Below the pieces are notes generated by a model. That model was not told the origin of the DNA, did no database searches, and was given only the letters and a program-made list of their open reading frames with translations. This document shows positions 1 through 7,807 of a DNA stretch of 32,251 nucleotides, piece by piece. The stretch is taken from IMG/VR virus record IMGVR_UViG_3300030333_001570, positions 1 through 32,251 of that record; one strand, written 5' to 3'. A program made the translations under genes and the position numbers. How positions within the stretch are numbered: position 1 is the stretch's first letter; each line of letters starts with the position of its first letter. This DNA is from a virus.

Positions 1-1257
1 TTCTTCAGTTACATTGCTTTGATTAAAGTTATAAACAGGATCAGAAGGTGAATCTTGGCCAATAGTTAAACTTCCATCTTCCCAAAAGCCTTGGCAACGC
101 ATTACAGATAGAAGCTGATTGATTACGTTATAGGCTTCATCTGTTGAACTAATTGTTGCATTACAACTGAATCTTGCTTCTTTTGTGGTTACACCATCCA
201 ATGCATATTCAACTTCTTCATTAGCATATTTACTGGCACGAAAAAATGCCCATTTATCTAATTGCGAAGCATCAAAATGATCTCCAAGTCCAAATCTATT
301 GTTTAACATCAATGCATACAACAGCCAAGCAGGACACGATGTCCATGTCGCAGCTTGGAACGTTCCATCCCAGAGATAATTGGTCGGATAGATAATTCTT
401 CCTGTATCACTGTCAACCGTAACTCCTGTTGGAATTTGTACTTTTAAGCCCTTAATATCGTATTTTCTCGAAGGTATTGAACTGAATTGCTGTGCATCTA
501 ATCTGATACCAATTAACGCCGTATTGTCATATGTTTGAGGTGCAAATTTAACAGTAGTAAATGAACTCCAATTAAACGCATTTTGATGTAACGAATCAGT
601 AGAATCTTTCGTTACTCTTGTAACTTTAATTGTATAAGTTGAATTTTCTCCTATTTCACCCGCACCCTTCTTGAATCTAATTTCGTATTGTCTGTTGTAT
701 GCATCAGCAGTTCTTCCTTTTATTATTTCATCTGTATCATACCCAATCACATTGTCATAGGCCGTCTGATTTCCTGTCGAAATATTTGTATATCTAACAG
801 CTATTTTTAATTGAATTTGTGAACCTAAAGTATCCCCATTTTCGTTGTTTATTTTCTGAAGTGCAGGAATATTAATTGTTACTCTGACAGCATCAACACT
901 TGTGTCAGATATTGTTCTTGTTACAGGATAACCTTTAGTTACAGGGACATTAACAACAGTAGAACTTAAAACGGAACGAGAAGAATCTAAAGGAATTACA
1001 GTTTGATTCGCTGTTCCTGTTCTTTCGTATAAGTCAACATCTTGAAAGTTATAAGTACCATTTGCATTTTGTAAAGCCGTATCGTTTAAGAAAACAGATT
1101 GCAATCCATTAGCAAGACCTTCAATTGGGCCTTCTGCAATGACTTCCGTTACGTTTGCAAATTCTCTACTGTCTAAACTATCTCTTGCTGTCCGAGGAGT
1201 TCTACTACTACCTCCGCCACCTTTTCCTGAACCAGCACCAATAATTGTTGTAGTCAT
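1..1257 (-). CDS. J: Central tail-tip / host-specificity protein J (partial, C-terminus missing)
   Basis: I translated this frame by hand. It is open from an ATG through 419 codons to the window edge, so only the N-terminal part is present. The N-terminus has a glycine-rich stretch (GSGKGGGGSSRTPRTARDSL) followed by DSREFANVTEVIAEGPIEGL, typical of lambda gpJ-like proteins, in which this region begins the tail-hub domain. Later PAWLLYALMLNNRFGLGD matches the conserved hub region of the family. J forms the tail tip, touches the host receptor and starts DNA injection. It is the last gene of the K-I-J block, and its ATG overlaps the gpI stop as ATGA, implying translational coupling. The receptor-binding C-terminus lies outside the window, so nothing can be said about the receptor. 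Confidence 0.88.
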   Translation of the reverse strand, partial: MTTTIIGAGSGKGGGGSSRTPRTARDSLDSREFANVTEVIAEGPIEGLANGLQSVFLNDTALQNANGTYNFQDVDLYERTGTANQTVIPLDSSRSVLSSTVVNVPVTKGYPVTRTISDTSVDAVRVTINIPALQKINNENGDTLGSQIQLKIAVRYTNISTGNQTAYDNVIGYDTDEIIKGRTADAYNRQYEIRFKKGAGEIGENSTYTIKVTRVTKDSTDSLHQNAFNWSSFTTVKFAPQTYDNTALIGIRLDAQQFSSIPSRKYDIKGLKVQIPTGVTVDSDTGRIIYPTNYLWDGTFQAATWTSCPAWLLYALMLNNRFGLGDHFDASQLDKWAFFRASKYANEEVEYALDGVTTKEARFSCNATISSTDEAYNVINQLLSVMRCQGFWEDGSLTIGQDSPSDPVYNFNQSNVTEE

Positions 1258-1862
1258 GTGTCCACCTGAACGGTATCAATACCTGCGCTGACAACAACGC
1301 TTCCTGTAATTGTACGTCCCAAAACAATAGGGACAGGAACACCTGCGGCGTTCGTATTGGTAATCCCGCTAAAATTAAACGATTCTCTTGGGTCTTCTGT
1401 TTTCTCAGGTGTTTTAGGAACAGGAGTAAGCATTCCGGCTATACCAGAAAATATCAATGCTGCACCTATACTTGCCATTGAAGACGCATACCAAGCTATT
1501 GCTGTACCTTCAGCAACGAAACCAGCCTTTAAACCTGCTGCTAGACTATACCCGCCAGGAACCATAAAAGCTGTAGCAATTAAAGCTATTCCTATAATAA
1601 TTTTCCCCGTATTACCTCCAGCACCAGCTATCACAGGTGTAATCAATATTTCTTCCTTACCAATTGGATCTTTTAATTCATCAACTCCTATTGATGTATC
1701 TCCTACACATACAACATATTCTCTTTCTGCCATGTGACGATCTAATCCTGCAAAATTAGCTACTAACATCCTTATGCTTTCGGCAACATCAGCTATATCC
1801 GCAACAATCTCTTTCCTGCCCGTAAATTCAGCCAGTTCCCCATATAGCTTTACTGTTCTCAT
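1254..1862 (-). CDS. I: Tail assembly protein I
   Basis: The product is 202 aa. The N-terminal ~75 residues look like a ubiquitin-like beta-grasp (MRTVKLYGELAEFTGRKEI), the signature of lambda tail assembly protein I. A hydrophobic Gly/Ala-rich middle (about residues 78-145, including GKIIIGIALIATAFMVPGG) with two helical hairpins is also typical of the family. Lambda gpI acts with K, L and J in building the tail tip. The start overlaps the end of the K gene by 35 bp and the stop overlaps the J start as ATGA. Position and domain pattern agree, so the call is firm; its biochemical role in lambda-like phages is poorly defined. Confidence 0.85.
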   Translation of the reverse strand: MRTVKLYGELAEFTGRKEIVADIADVAESIRMLVANFAGLDRHMAEREYVVCVGDTSIGVDELKDPIGKEEILITPVIAGAGGNTGKIIIGIALIATAFMVPGGYSLAAGLKAGFVAEGTAIAWYASSMASIGAALIFSGIAGMLTPVPKTPEKTEDPRESFNFSGITNTNAAGVPVPIVLGRTITGSVVVSAGIDTVQVDT

Positions 1863-2583
1863 GCCTTAATTTCTTACCTGTGCATGATTGTAGCCAATCC
1901 CCATAACAATCTCTACAACTCAATCGATTCTGAAGATGATGCAATACATTTCCATCTCCTAAATAGACAGCACAATGGTTTAATCCAGGCGATCCAATCG
2001 ACATCAATAACAGATCACCCTTCATTAATTTCTCGTCTTTTAATAACCTAAAACCTGTTGCTTCATACGCTCCATCAAACATCGGAGCTTTAATAAAATG
2101 TTCTGGATCGTCCGGTCTATCCCAATCTCTTAACTCTAATCCTTCCTGCTTGTACCAATCCCGTGCGAGAGTCCAACAGTCTTGCACTGCCCAAACCCAT
2201 GTTCTTGACAACAAGGGTGAAATGTAAATCCCAGAGGGGTTATATGTCTTCCATTTCTCCATTCTAGGATTGACAATATGCCACGGGATCTTTCCTTTGC
2301 TAGCGGCAACTTTGTCCGCCTCAGACGGCTCTGGAGCCGATATAGGATGACTATGAACTATTCCAAGAATCTCTCCACGCTCTTCTCCTCTTGCATAATC
2401 AATTGCGGAAATTTGAAACATCTGTTCAGGATATTTAGCAACATTCTCACAAGGCCAGTATTTTTTCTTTCCCTTGATTAACAACAAAAGACCACAAGCT
2501 TCTTTTGGATCTTGTTCTTTTGCGTGTTCTAATGCTTTATCTTGCCAATCAAAACTTGAACGTACCGACTCCGGGGAACTCAT
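1828..2583 (-). CDS. K: Tail tip assembly protein K: JAMM (Mov34/JAB) plus NlpC/P60 peptidase
   Basis: The product is 251 aa with two hydrolase domains in the order seen in lambda gpK. The N-terminal JAMM metalloprotease domain has Glu28 (KEACGLL) and the zinc motif HSHPISAPEPSEAD with His77, His79, Ser87 and Asp90, so the active site looks intact. The C-terminal NlpC/P60 domain has Cys136 (VQDCWTLARDWY), His203 (GLNHCAVYLGDG) and His215/216 (VLHHLQNRLSCRD). The NlpC half is thought to cut peptidoglycan during tail-tip assembly or DNA entry. The ATG chosen lies inside the 3' end of the L gene (35-bp overlap); a slightly later start cannot be excluded because the N-terminal 11 residues are not conserved. 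As no endolysin is visible in the window, this is the only obvious cell-wall hydrolase. Confidence 0.9.
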   Translation of the reverse strand: MSSPESVRSSFDWQDKALEHAKEQDPKEACGLLLLIKGKKKYWPCENVAKYPEQMFQISAIDYARGEERGEILGIVHSHPISAPEPSEADKVAASKGKIPWHIVNPRMEKWKTYNPSGIYISPLLSRTWVWAVQDCWTLARDWYKQEGLELRDWDRPDDPEHFIKAPMFDGAYEATGFRLLKDEKLMKGDLLLMSIGSPGLNHCAVYLGDGNVLHHLQNRLSCRDCYGDWLQSCTGKKLRHENSKAIWGTG

Positions 2584-3205
2584 CAGGTAGTATTTGCCTT
2601 TTCGGTAATCTTACTCCAGCCAAATCAAACGCACTACACATTTCGTATGAAATAACATCTCTATTTTCCATTGCTTTTCTATCTATAAAATAAATATCTC
2701 TAGGCCTAAAATAACTTGTTGGATCGGGATCATTGTCTGTACTGTATGTATAATCGGCAATCCAATAATCGGAAGCAACATATGTTCCAACTGAACTGAA
2801 ATTAACAGCATCTAAAAACATTGATAATGTTCTAGTTCTAGTTACTTTGCAACCCTCTAATCCATCAGGTAATAAAGCAATCAATGTTGTAAATGTACCA
2901 AGTAGATTAGAAACAGAAATAGTTGGTCTAGGTAAAGTTCCCTGACCTGTTGCCTCATATCCTTCTGCCTTTATAGGTATTGCTGTATAAGTGTTACCTT
3001 GCCAAACAATGTCATTGCCTAATTCATTTTTTGTATTCGTAAATCTATAGATTGTTGTTGCTTCATGTTGGGCCGCATTTAATTCAAAATCAAATAATTC
3101 AACAACTGTTTTCGCATCAGCATCTTGTAAGGTTTTTTGTAAGTTAAAACCACCTTCACCTTCTGCGTAGTCAGCGACCCAATAATTAACAACGCAATAC
3201 AGCAT
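2549..3205 (-). CDS. L: Minor tail protein L
   Basis: The product is 218 aa. The segment after residue ~24 follows lambda gpL: LFDFELN, IVWQGNTYTAIPIKAEGYEA, then PRPTISVSNLLGTFTTLI and FLDAVNF. It ends with MCSAFDLAGVRLPKRQILPD and FPGVGTFKF. In lambda the equivalent point is followed by a C-terminal iron-sulfur domain with four cysteines; here the protein stops instead, so that domain is absent. An N-terminal NYWVADYAEGEGG segment is echoed internally by SDYWIADYT. The gene lies between the 142-aa insert and K, four bases after the former's stop. L joins the tape measure to the J hub in lambda. The start ATG is the only one that keeps the first YWVADY copy, and I cannot confirm it independently. 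Confidence 0.82.
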   Translation of the reverse strand: MLYCVVNYWVADYAEGEGGFNLQKTLQDADAKTVVELFDFELNAAQHEATTIYRFTNTKNELGNDIVWQGNTYTAIPIKAEGYEATGQGTLPRPTISVSNLLGTFTTLIALLPDGLEGCKVTRTRTLSMFLDAVNFSSVGTYVASDYWIADYTYSTDNDPDPTSYFRPRDIYFIDRKAMENRDVISYEMCSAFDLAGVRLPKRQILPDEFPGVGTFKF

Positions 3206-3209
3206 TGAT

Positions 3210-3638
3210 TTATGCAGTTACAGCTTTAATAACAGCGAAACGAATCACAATTGCCTCACTTAATGATCCTGCTGAAATGTTAGTCACATTGATTGATGCC
3301 GAACCTGCTGCTGCTTGTGCGTTTAAAGCATACTTTCCTGCTGTACCTCCAGAAGCATGGTTTAAAACAATTACATCAGTTGCCGCAATTGTTGAATTTG
3401 TAAGAGTAAAGGAGACAATCGCATCAGCCGCTAAAGCAGCGTTATTAAGTGTTACTGTTCCACATTTTTTATTTAGCGTAACCCCAGTAGCTTTCCCTGA
3501 AGTAGAACCTTGAGTTTCTGTTCCACCTTCACCAGTTATATAACCAGCTTTATCAGTGTTTAAATTTGTGAAATTAGCATCAACTTCTGTATGAGTTAAT
3601 GGTGAGCCTTTGCCAGCTCTAGTGACAATTGTGCTCAT
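3210..3638 (-). CDS. Tail-module structural protein with capsid-adjacent paralogue
   Basis: The product is 142 aa. The N-terminus GSPLTHTEVDANFTNLNTDK is a motif often seen at the start of phage tail or fibre proteins. The rest is a Thr/Ala/Val-rich beta-type domain (VTLNKKCGTVTLNNAALAAD ... NISAGSLSEAIVIRFAVIKA). That domain is clearly similar to the protein encoded just after the major capsid gene at 9535-9900 (TMNNAALADGAEVTFQV ... NVSGGSLSEAAVINFVLFKG). The same fold therefore appears in both the head and the tail regions. It overlaps the M stop as ATGA and precedes L, a place where lambda has no extra gene. A surface or tip decoration role is an inference from the domain and its position. 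Confidence 0.75.
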   Translation of the reverse strand: MSTIVTRAGKGSPLTHTEVDANFTNLNTDKAGYITGEGGTETQGSTSGKATGVTLNKKCGTVTLNNAALAADAIVSFTLTNSTIAATDVIVLNHASGGTAGKYALNAQAAAGSASINVTNISAGSLSEAIVIRFAVIKAVTA

Positions 3639-3979
3639 GCTTCAAATACCTGTCTAAATGTTGCACTTATAGTAGCTCGATTTAGGTAAGGTATTGATTT
3701 TGTCCAACTATCGCACACCCATTTATAAGAAGTTGTAGTGTCGGGAGGAATCCAATCAAAACTTGCTCCATCTGAAGCTCTGTTATCTAAGAAAGCGGAA
3801 ATTGTATCTGCATCGGTCTCACTAATATTTTGCCAACGTAAACTCCATTGTTTTGGACTCTGATTTAAGCCTACGTTTACTCTGATCTCATATCCATCTC
3901 CCATGCTACTGACACGGGTTTTAGGAGCATTTCTTTGGTTGGCTCCATACGAAGGAGTGATTGATGGAAATGTTGCCAT
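3635..3979 (-). CDS. M: Minor tail protein M
   Basis: The product is 114 aa. It shows the compact pattern of lambda gpM-like minor tail proteins: MATFPSITPSYGANQRNAPK, RVSSMGDGYEIRVNVGLNQS, WSLRWQNISETDADTI and a C-terminal RATISATFRQVFEA. In lambda this protein caps the tail-tip complex beneath the tube. It starts directly at the tape-measure stop and its own stop overlaps the next ATG as ATGA. Size and position fit the family well. Confidence 0.85.
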   Translation of the reverse strand: MATFPSITPSYGANQRNAPKTRVSSMGDGYEIRVNVGLNQSPKQWSLRWQNISETDADTISAFLDNRASDGASFDWIPPDTTTSYKWVCDSWTKSIPYLNRATISATFRQVFEA

Positions 3980-5982
3980 TATCTACGAGCTAAAAGCCCT
4001 CCTGGTCTTTGTTGTCTAGCAATTTCAGCTTGAACTGCTGCTCCTAGCATACTTCCAAGTTGTTCTGCTTGCCCTGCATCACCTTCTACTGACGAACCAG
4101 AAGCATCTACATTCACAATGATATTAGCGTCACCACCTAACTGATTATTGGGTACAACTTTTCCACCACTATGAGGGACAAATAATTCTGGGCCATGCTC
4201 CCCAACTACATAAGGCTTGTTTTTAGAGACCGGCCCACCAACGGCCTTTGTTGGAAAAATAGTATCCATCGCACTTCCAACCGCATAATTAATCAAATGC
4301 CTTTGGATTGCAGCAAAGACACTTGTAGCAACTTCGCCTAATGTCTTTGTCCCGTTGATAGCTCCCTGTATCGCATTCACTAAACCATCTTGAACTGTAT
4401 CTCTTATTCCCTGCCACATCTGGTCTATTTGACTGAGTGGCTGTCCCATATTATTTAACTTGCCCGTTATCTCATCTAATAGGTCACTTTGTTCCTTTGT
4501 TAAGCCGTTATATTCAGTAGCATCCTTAATCCTTTGAGATCCAGTTGCTTCCATCTCCATCAGCTTGGCCTGTATTAAACCAGAAAGGTTAAAAGCTTTT
4601 GAAATAATGTCATCAGCAATAGGTCTATTGGGGTTCCGAGGATCAATTCTTTTTGCTTGGTTCTCAACTCTTGTAACAAGTATCTGTAATTTCTTTAATT
4701 GATCTGTGTTTGTCGCCGACATGACTGTACCGGGCGTGACCATATTTGTCACGACATTTTGAAGACGCTTCAAACCTTTCTTCTGCAACCCGGCTCCCAC
4801 AAAGGGGCCGCCAAGTGATATGTCTGAACCTGCCTTGCCAAGTTCCGTGTATGCACCTCCAAGAGTCACATCAGTCATTAGTTGTATGGCTTCGGCAGCC
4901 GTACTGACGATACTTTTCAATATGTCCAAAATATTCTTTAACGCTGGCCCTAATACTTGATCTAAGACCCTAACCAAGTTCCCCGTCAAATTAACAATCT
5001 CACTTAACTGGCTGCTTAATGTCATCGACATAAGCACGGAGGCTTCATTAGCTGTACCTGCAGATTTCGTTTGTTTTTCTAAATTCTTGTTAAAACTAAC
5101 TAGGTCATCATTTAACAAAGGCAATACAGCTTTTAACGCGTCAACACTTCCAAATAATTTTACTAATGCTGTCGTACTTCCTCCTGTCTTCGCTTTAACT
5201 TCTGCCATGAAGTCAGCAAAACCTTTGGATCTTAAACCTGTCTCATTAAATTCAATACCTAATTTCTTGGCAAGTTTCTCCGCTTCTGAGCTTGGTTTCA
5301 AGATAGAAACTAACGCTTGATTTAACCCGGTAAAGGTCGCCTGAACCGGTACACCTTGCGCGGTAATAGTGGATATAGCCGCGTTTAATTCTTCAATAGA
5401 TACATTTGTTGCCGCTGCTGTTGGAGCTAAACGTCCAATGAATTTCGCGTATTGGTCAAGGATAATTTTACCGTCATTCTGGGTTTGTATAAATCCATCT
5501 ACTAACCTTTCAGATTCTTTCGCGGATTTACCATACGCGTTCAGAACACTCGTTAAAGCATTTCCCACTGTATTTAGATCCGAAAGACCTCCTTTGGCTC
5601 CAAGCGCAGCCGCCTCTAAAACAGCCGCCGCGTCTGCGGCTTTGACGAAACCAGCAGAGGCAACATCATAAGCAGCAGTTGTCAATTGAGTCTGAGAGTA
5701 AAGGCCACCTAGACTATTACTTACACCCAGTAGCTTCTCATTTAGGCGGTCGGCCTCTACTCCTAAAGTTTTTAAGGCTTGAGTTGCTTTTTCTGCTTCA
5801 TTAAATCCTTTAAAATAATTCCTAACTAACGCAACTCCACTGAAAGCCACGGCAAGTGGCCCCATAGTATTTAATAATCCTTTCGTCGCGCCGTTTAATA
5901 ATCCAACCTGTCTTTGTGCCGCCTTTAAACCTGAAACTGCCTGACGCGAATCAACTCTTAAATCTATATTTGAAATCGCCAC
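3979..5982 (-). CDS. H: Tail tape measure protein
   Basis: The product is 667 aa, mostly alpha-helical and Ala/Leu-rich, with the N-terminal RVDSRQAVSGLKAAQRQV and a hydrophobic stretch near residues 33-55 typical of TP901-type tape measures. The C-terminus carries the widespread tape-measure motif KPYVVGEHGPELFVPHSGGK. The protein sets tail length; at the usual 0.15 nm per residue this predicts a tail of about 100 nm. The start is GTG: an in-frame TAA lies seven codons upstream and no ATG intervenes. It follows the G/G-T chaperone genes, which in lambda bind the tape measure before tube assembly. Confidence 0.93.
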   Translation of the reverse strand: MAISNIDLRVDSRQAVSGLKAAQRQVGLLNGATKGLLNTMGPLAVAFSGVALVRNYFKGFNEAEKATQALKTLGVEADRLNEKLLGVSNSLGGLYSQTQLTTAAYDVASAGFVKAADAAAVLEAAALGAKGGLSDLNTVGNALTSVLNAYGKSAKESERLVDGFIQTQNDGKIILDQYAKFIGRLAPTAAATNVSIEELNAAISTITAQGVPVQATFTGLNQALVSILKPSSEAEKLAKKLGIEFNETGLRSKGFADFMAEVKAKTGGSTTALVKLFGSVDALKAVLPLLNDDLVSFNKNLEKQTKSAGTANEASVLMSMTLSSQLSEIVNLTGNLVRVLDQVLGPALKNILDILKSIVSTAAEAIQLMTDVTLGGAYTELGKAGSDISLGGPFVGAGLQKKGLKRLQNVVTNMVTPGTVMSATNTDQLKKLQILVTRVENQAKRIDPRNPNRPIADDIISKAFNLSGLIQAKLMEMEATGSQRIKDATEYNGLTKEQSDLLDEITGKLNNMGQPLSQIDQMWQGIRDTVQDGLVNAIQGAINGTKTLGEVATSVFAAIQRHLINYAVGSAMDTIFPTKAVGGPVSKNKPYVVGEHGPELFVPHSGGKVVPNNQLGGDANIIVNVDASGSSVEGDAGQAEQLGSMLGAAVQAEIARQQRPGGLLARR

Positions 5983-6005
5983 AGCTTTAAAGCTTTTTTA
6001 TGATT

Positions 6006-6538
6006 CTAACCTCTCCGCTTAGCTTTATCCATTTCCTCTTTTTCTCTTTCTGATTTTAATTCGTAATAAGCCGCCCAATGAATAAATTCTTCTTGGGTCA
6101 ATGAGCTTCTTAATTGTCCAACAGTCATACCAATTTCGGAGGCCAGAAAAAATTCAAAATTGAACCAACTGTCCTCCCTTAGTCGTTTTTTAATTCATCT
6201 AGTGTCTTACCTGTCTCATCAATATTAAAAAGAAAAAGCTCTATTTCATTTAACACTTTTTCAGGTAATTCTCTTTGCAGTTTTGGGGCGTCTGCCATTG
6301 AGAAAGCTTTTGTTCCGTCTTCTAGCTCTGCCATCTGACACAACATCTGAGTGGACAAAACTAGAGCATCTTGCGTGTCGGCAACCGCGTTAGCTCTCAT
6401 ACGGTCTGCCCTTGTAACAGCCTTAAAAAACAAATCAAGAACAGCTTTTCCTTTGCCATCCTTGATTGTAAATTTACGTCTTTGATCTAGATCGAAAGCG
6501 CCAACCAAAAGGTCAACAGTGCGAGGATTTTGAGCCAT
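6006..6538 (-). CDS. GT: Tail assembly chaperone fusion G-T, made by -1 ribosomal frameshift
   Basis: The upstream chaperone G ends with GAA TTA AAA AAC GAC TAA. Slipping back one base on A AAA AAC bypasses this stop and opens about 56 further codons ending in TAG at 6006-6008. The extension contains WFNFEFFLASEIGMTVGQL and then EEFIHWAAYYELKSEREKEE. An aromatic/acidic helix of the form FIHWAAYYE followed by a charged tail is the usual look of the lambda gpT-type extension. The extension has no good start codon of its own, supporting translation as a G-T fusion (about 175 aa). In lambda G and G-T are made at a fixed ratio and load the tape measure for tail-tube assembly. Confidence 0.88.
6179..6538 (-). 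CDS. G: Tail assembly chaperone G (unshifted product)
   Basis: The product is 119 aa and ends TGKTLDELKND. It sits between the tail-tube gene and the tape measure, the invariant place for tail chaperone G. It is mostly helical (DLFFKAVTRADRMRANAVAD). Its start overlaps the stop of the second tube gene as TAATG. The last codons form a canonical -1 slippery heptamer (A AAA AAC), so most ribosomes should make this short form and a minority the G-T fusion. The family is poorly conserved in sequence; the call rests on position, size and the frameshift site. Confidence 0.87.
   Translation of the reverse strand: MAQNPRTVDLLVGAFDLDQRRKFTIKDGKGKAVLDLFFKAVTRADRMRANAVADTQDALVLSTQMLCQMAELEDGTKAFSMADAPKLQRELPEKVLNEIELFLFNIDETGKTLDELKND
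6185..6191 (-). promoter_or_regulatory. Programmed -1 frameshift slippery heptamer A AAA AAC
   Basis: On the minus strand the heptamer reads AAAAAAC, phased X XXY YYZ in the zero frame (TTA AAA AAC), with the zero-frame stop TAA one codon later. This is one of the most efficient classes of slippery site. I did not find an obvious long stem-loop directly downstream by eye, so stimulation may come from the nearby stop codon or from the downstream AAGGGAGGAC purine run acting as an internal Shine-Dalgarno-like element. Confidence 0.85.
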
Positions 6539-6957
6539 TAAATACCAAGTGTAATTGAGCCGTTAAAGGTGAAACTAATCGTTACCACCTCTAGTTCACC
6601 AACAGTAGCACCGTAGTCTGATCCAGTCACGAGGATATTACCCGATATTTTTTTAGAACCACTTTCGTCTAAATACAATTCGACAAAAGCATCAGCAGGA
6701 TCATTAGAAGTATTAACTTCTTTTAGCAAGTCAAGTTTGTCACCAGAACCCGGTGCATCGTACATGCATTCAATAGAGCCTGAACCACCAATAAGACCAC
6801 CAACATAAGACCTCGCAGAAGCCCCTTGTGCTGTGCAATCCAATGATTCTTTCTCAGCTGTCATAGACCAAGATCTAACAGCCGCAATTTCTGTTTTGCC
6901 GCCGGAGGAGTCTTTGTCGAAAAAGACTGTTCCTTGTTGTCCTCGATAAAAAGCCAT
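6538..6957 (-). CDS. Major tail tube protein, second copy
   Basis: The product is 139 aa. It begins MAFYRGQQGTVFFD, almost identical to the start of its upstream neighbour, and the two align along their whole length, with roughly half of positions the same by eye (for example VGGLIGGSGSIECMY against VGGLISGSGSCELLY, and ELYLDESGSKKI against ELYLDTTGTKKI). The beta-rich composition and the position between the tail terminator and the chaperone G identify tail tube proteins, which stack as hexameric rings. Unlike lambda gpV there is no C-terminal Ig-like domain. Having two tandem versions suggests mixed rings or division of labour, for example tube against first or last ring. Confidence 0.83.
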   Translation of the reverse strand: MAFYRGQQGTVFFDKDSSGGKTEIAAVRSWSMTAEKESLDCTAQGASARSYVGGLIGGSGSIECMYDAPGSGDKLDLLKEVNTSNDPADAFVELYLDESGSKKISGNILVTGSDYGATVGELEVVTISFTFNGSITLGI

Positions 6958-6959
6958 AG

Positions 6960-7376
6960 TTAGATAGAGAGAGTAACAGCGCCGTTAGTAACAAAACTAA
7001 CATTCACCTTTTCTATTTCACCTGTAGTAGCAGAATAATCTGTACCGGTGATGACACCATCGAAAGTTATTTTCTTTGTACCTGTAGTGTCTAAATAAAG
7101 CTCGAAAGCCGCCGCGCCTGCATCATTAGCGGTGTTGACATGTTCGATAAAGACATTAGTTTCATCACCTGATGTGGCGGTGTAAAGCAACTCACAAGAG
7201 CCAGAACCACTAATAAGACCTCCAACATTAGAACGGGCTGTGGCCCCTAATGCTGTTGTATCTAAAGTCTCTTTTTCTAAAGTAAGAGACCAAGCGGTTG
7301 TGCTTGCAATTGCAGCGGGAGAACTCCCTGCATCATCAAATTTTACTGAGCCTTGTTGGCCGCGATAAAACGCCAT
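6960..7376 (-). CDS. Major tail tube protein, first copy
   Basis: The product is 138 aa. It starts MAFYRGQQGSVKFDDAGSSP and contains WSLTLEKETLDTTALGATAR and a C-terminal VNVSFVTNGAVTLSI. It is a full-length paralogue of the gene that follows, with no gaps longer than a few residues, so the pair arose by tandem gene duplication. Being first and directly after the tail terminator, it occupies the place of the main tube gene in lambda-like order. It has no extra C-terminal Ig domain. Which of the two paralogues is the abundant subunit cannot be told from sequence. Confidence 0.83.
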   Translation of the reverse strand: MAFYRGQQGSVKFDDAGSSPAAIASTTAWSLTLEKETLDTTALGATARSNVGGLISGSGSCELLYTATSGDETNVFIEHVNTANDAGAAAFELYLDTTGTKKITFDGVITGTDYSATTGEIEKVNVSFVTNGAVTLSI

Positions 7377-7378
7377 AA

Positions 7379-7807
7379 TTAAAGATCCTCAAAGGTTTCA
7401 AACGTCATACGGACGCGAGTTTGGAAAAACCCTTCAGGAGTTGGCGCAGCCACCACTTCCGGGCCAATCGGCGGGTCGAAGTAGACCCCAGACACGACAA
7501 TTCTATTGTATAGATCTCGTATCCTTTTGCCGATTGTATAATTAGCTCCTGATCCCCGTCCTTTTGCTGTAAAAATATTGACAGTAATAGCGCCAATCAT
7601 TTTATTGCTAGATCCCGAAGTCTCACCCATTGTTAGATATTCATTCTTCCCAAAACTGACTAAGCACTGAACAAAACTTTTATTAGCTTTAGGCTTGTAA
7701 CTCACATTAGAAAAAACCACAGGGATAGGAGGCACTCCGCCTTCCATCTCGTCTTTCAACCGACCTTCTATTGTCGAACGAACTGTATTGAGGTTAGTTG
7801 CTGCCAT
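7379..7807 (-). CDS. Tail terminator / tail completion protein (gpU-like, DUF4128 type)
   Basis: The product is 142 aa. The layout is an N-terminal helix (NLNTVRSTIEGRLKDEM), a mixed alpha/beta core (SFVQCLVSFGKNEYLTMGET) and a terminal strand RVRMTFETFEDL. This matches small tail terminators that cap the growing tube and join it to the head. It lies immediately before the tube genes and overlaps the preceding stop as TGATG. The family assignment is from pattern and position, not from a strict motif. Confidence 0.72.
   Translation of the reverse strand: MAATNLNTVRSTIEGRLKDEMEGGVPPIPVVFSNVSYKPKANKSFVQCLVSFGKNEYLTMGETSGSSNKMIGAITVNIFTAKGRGSGANYTIGKRIRDLYNRIVVSGVYFDPPIGPEVVAAPTPEGFFQTRVRMTFETFEDL

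Noticed and set aside
1357-1737. 126-aa frame on the plus strand
   Set aside because: It lies fully inside and antisense to the tail protein I gene, which has clear family signatures. The frame is a shadow.
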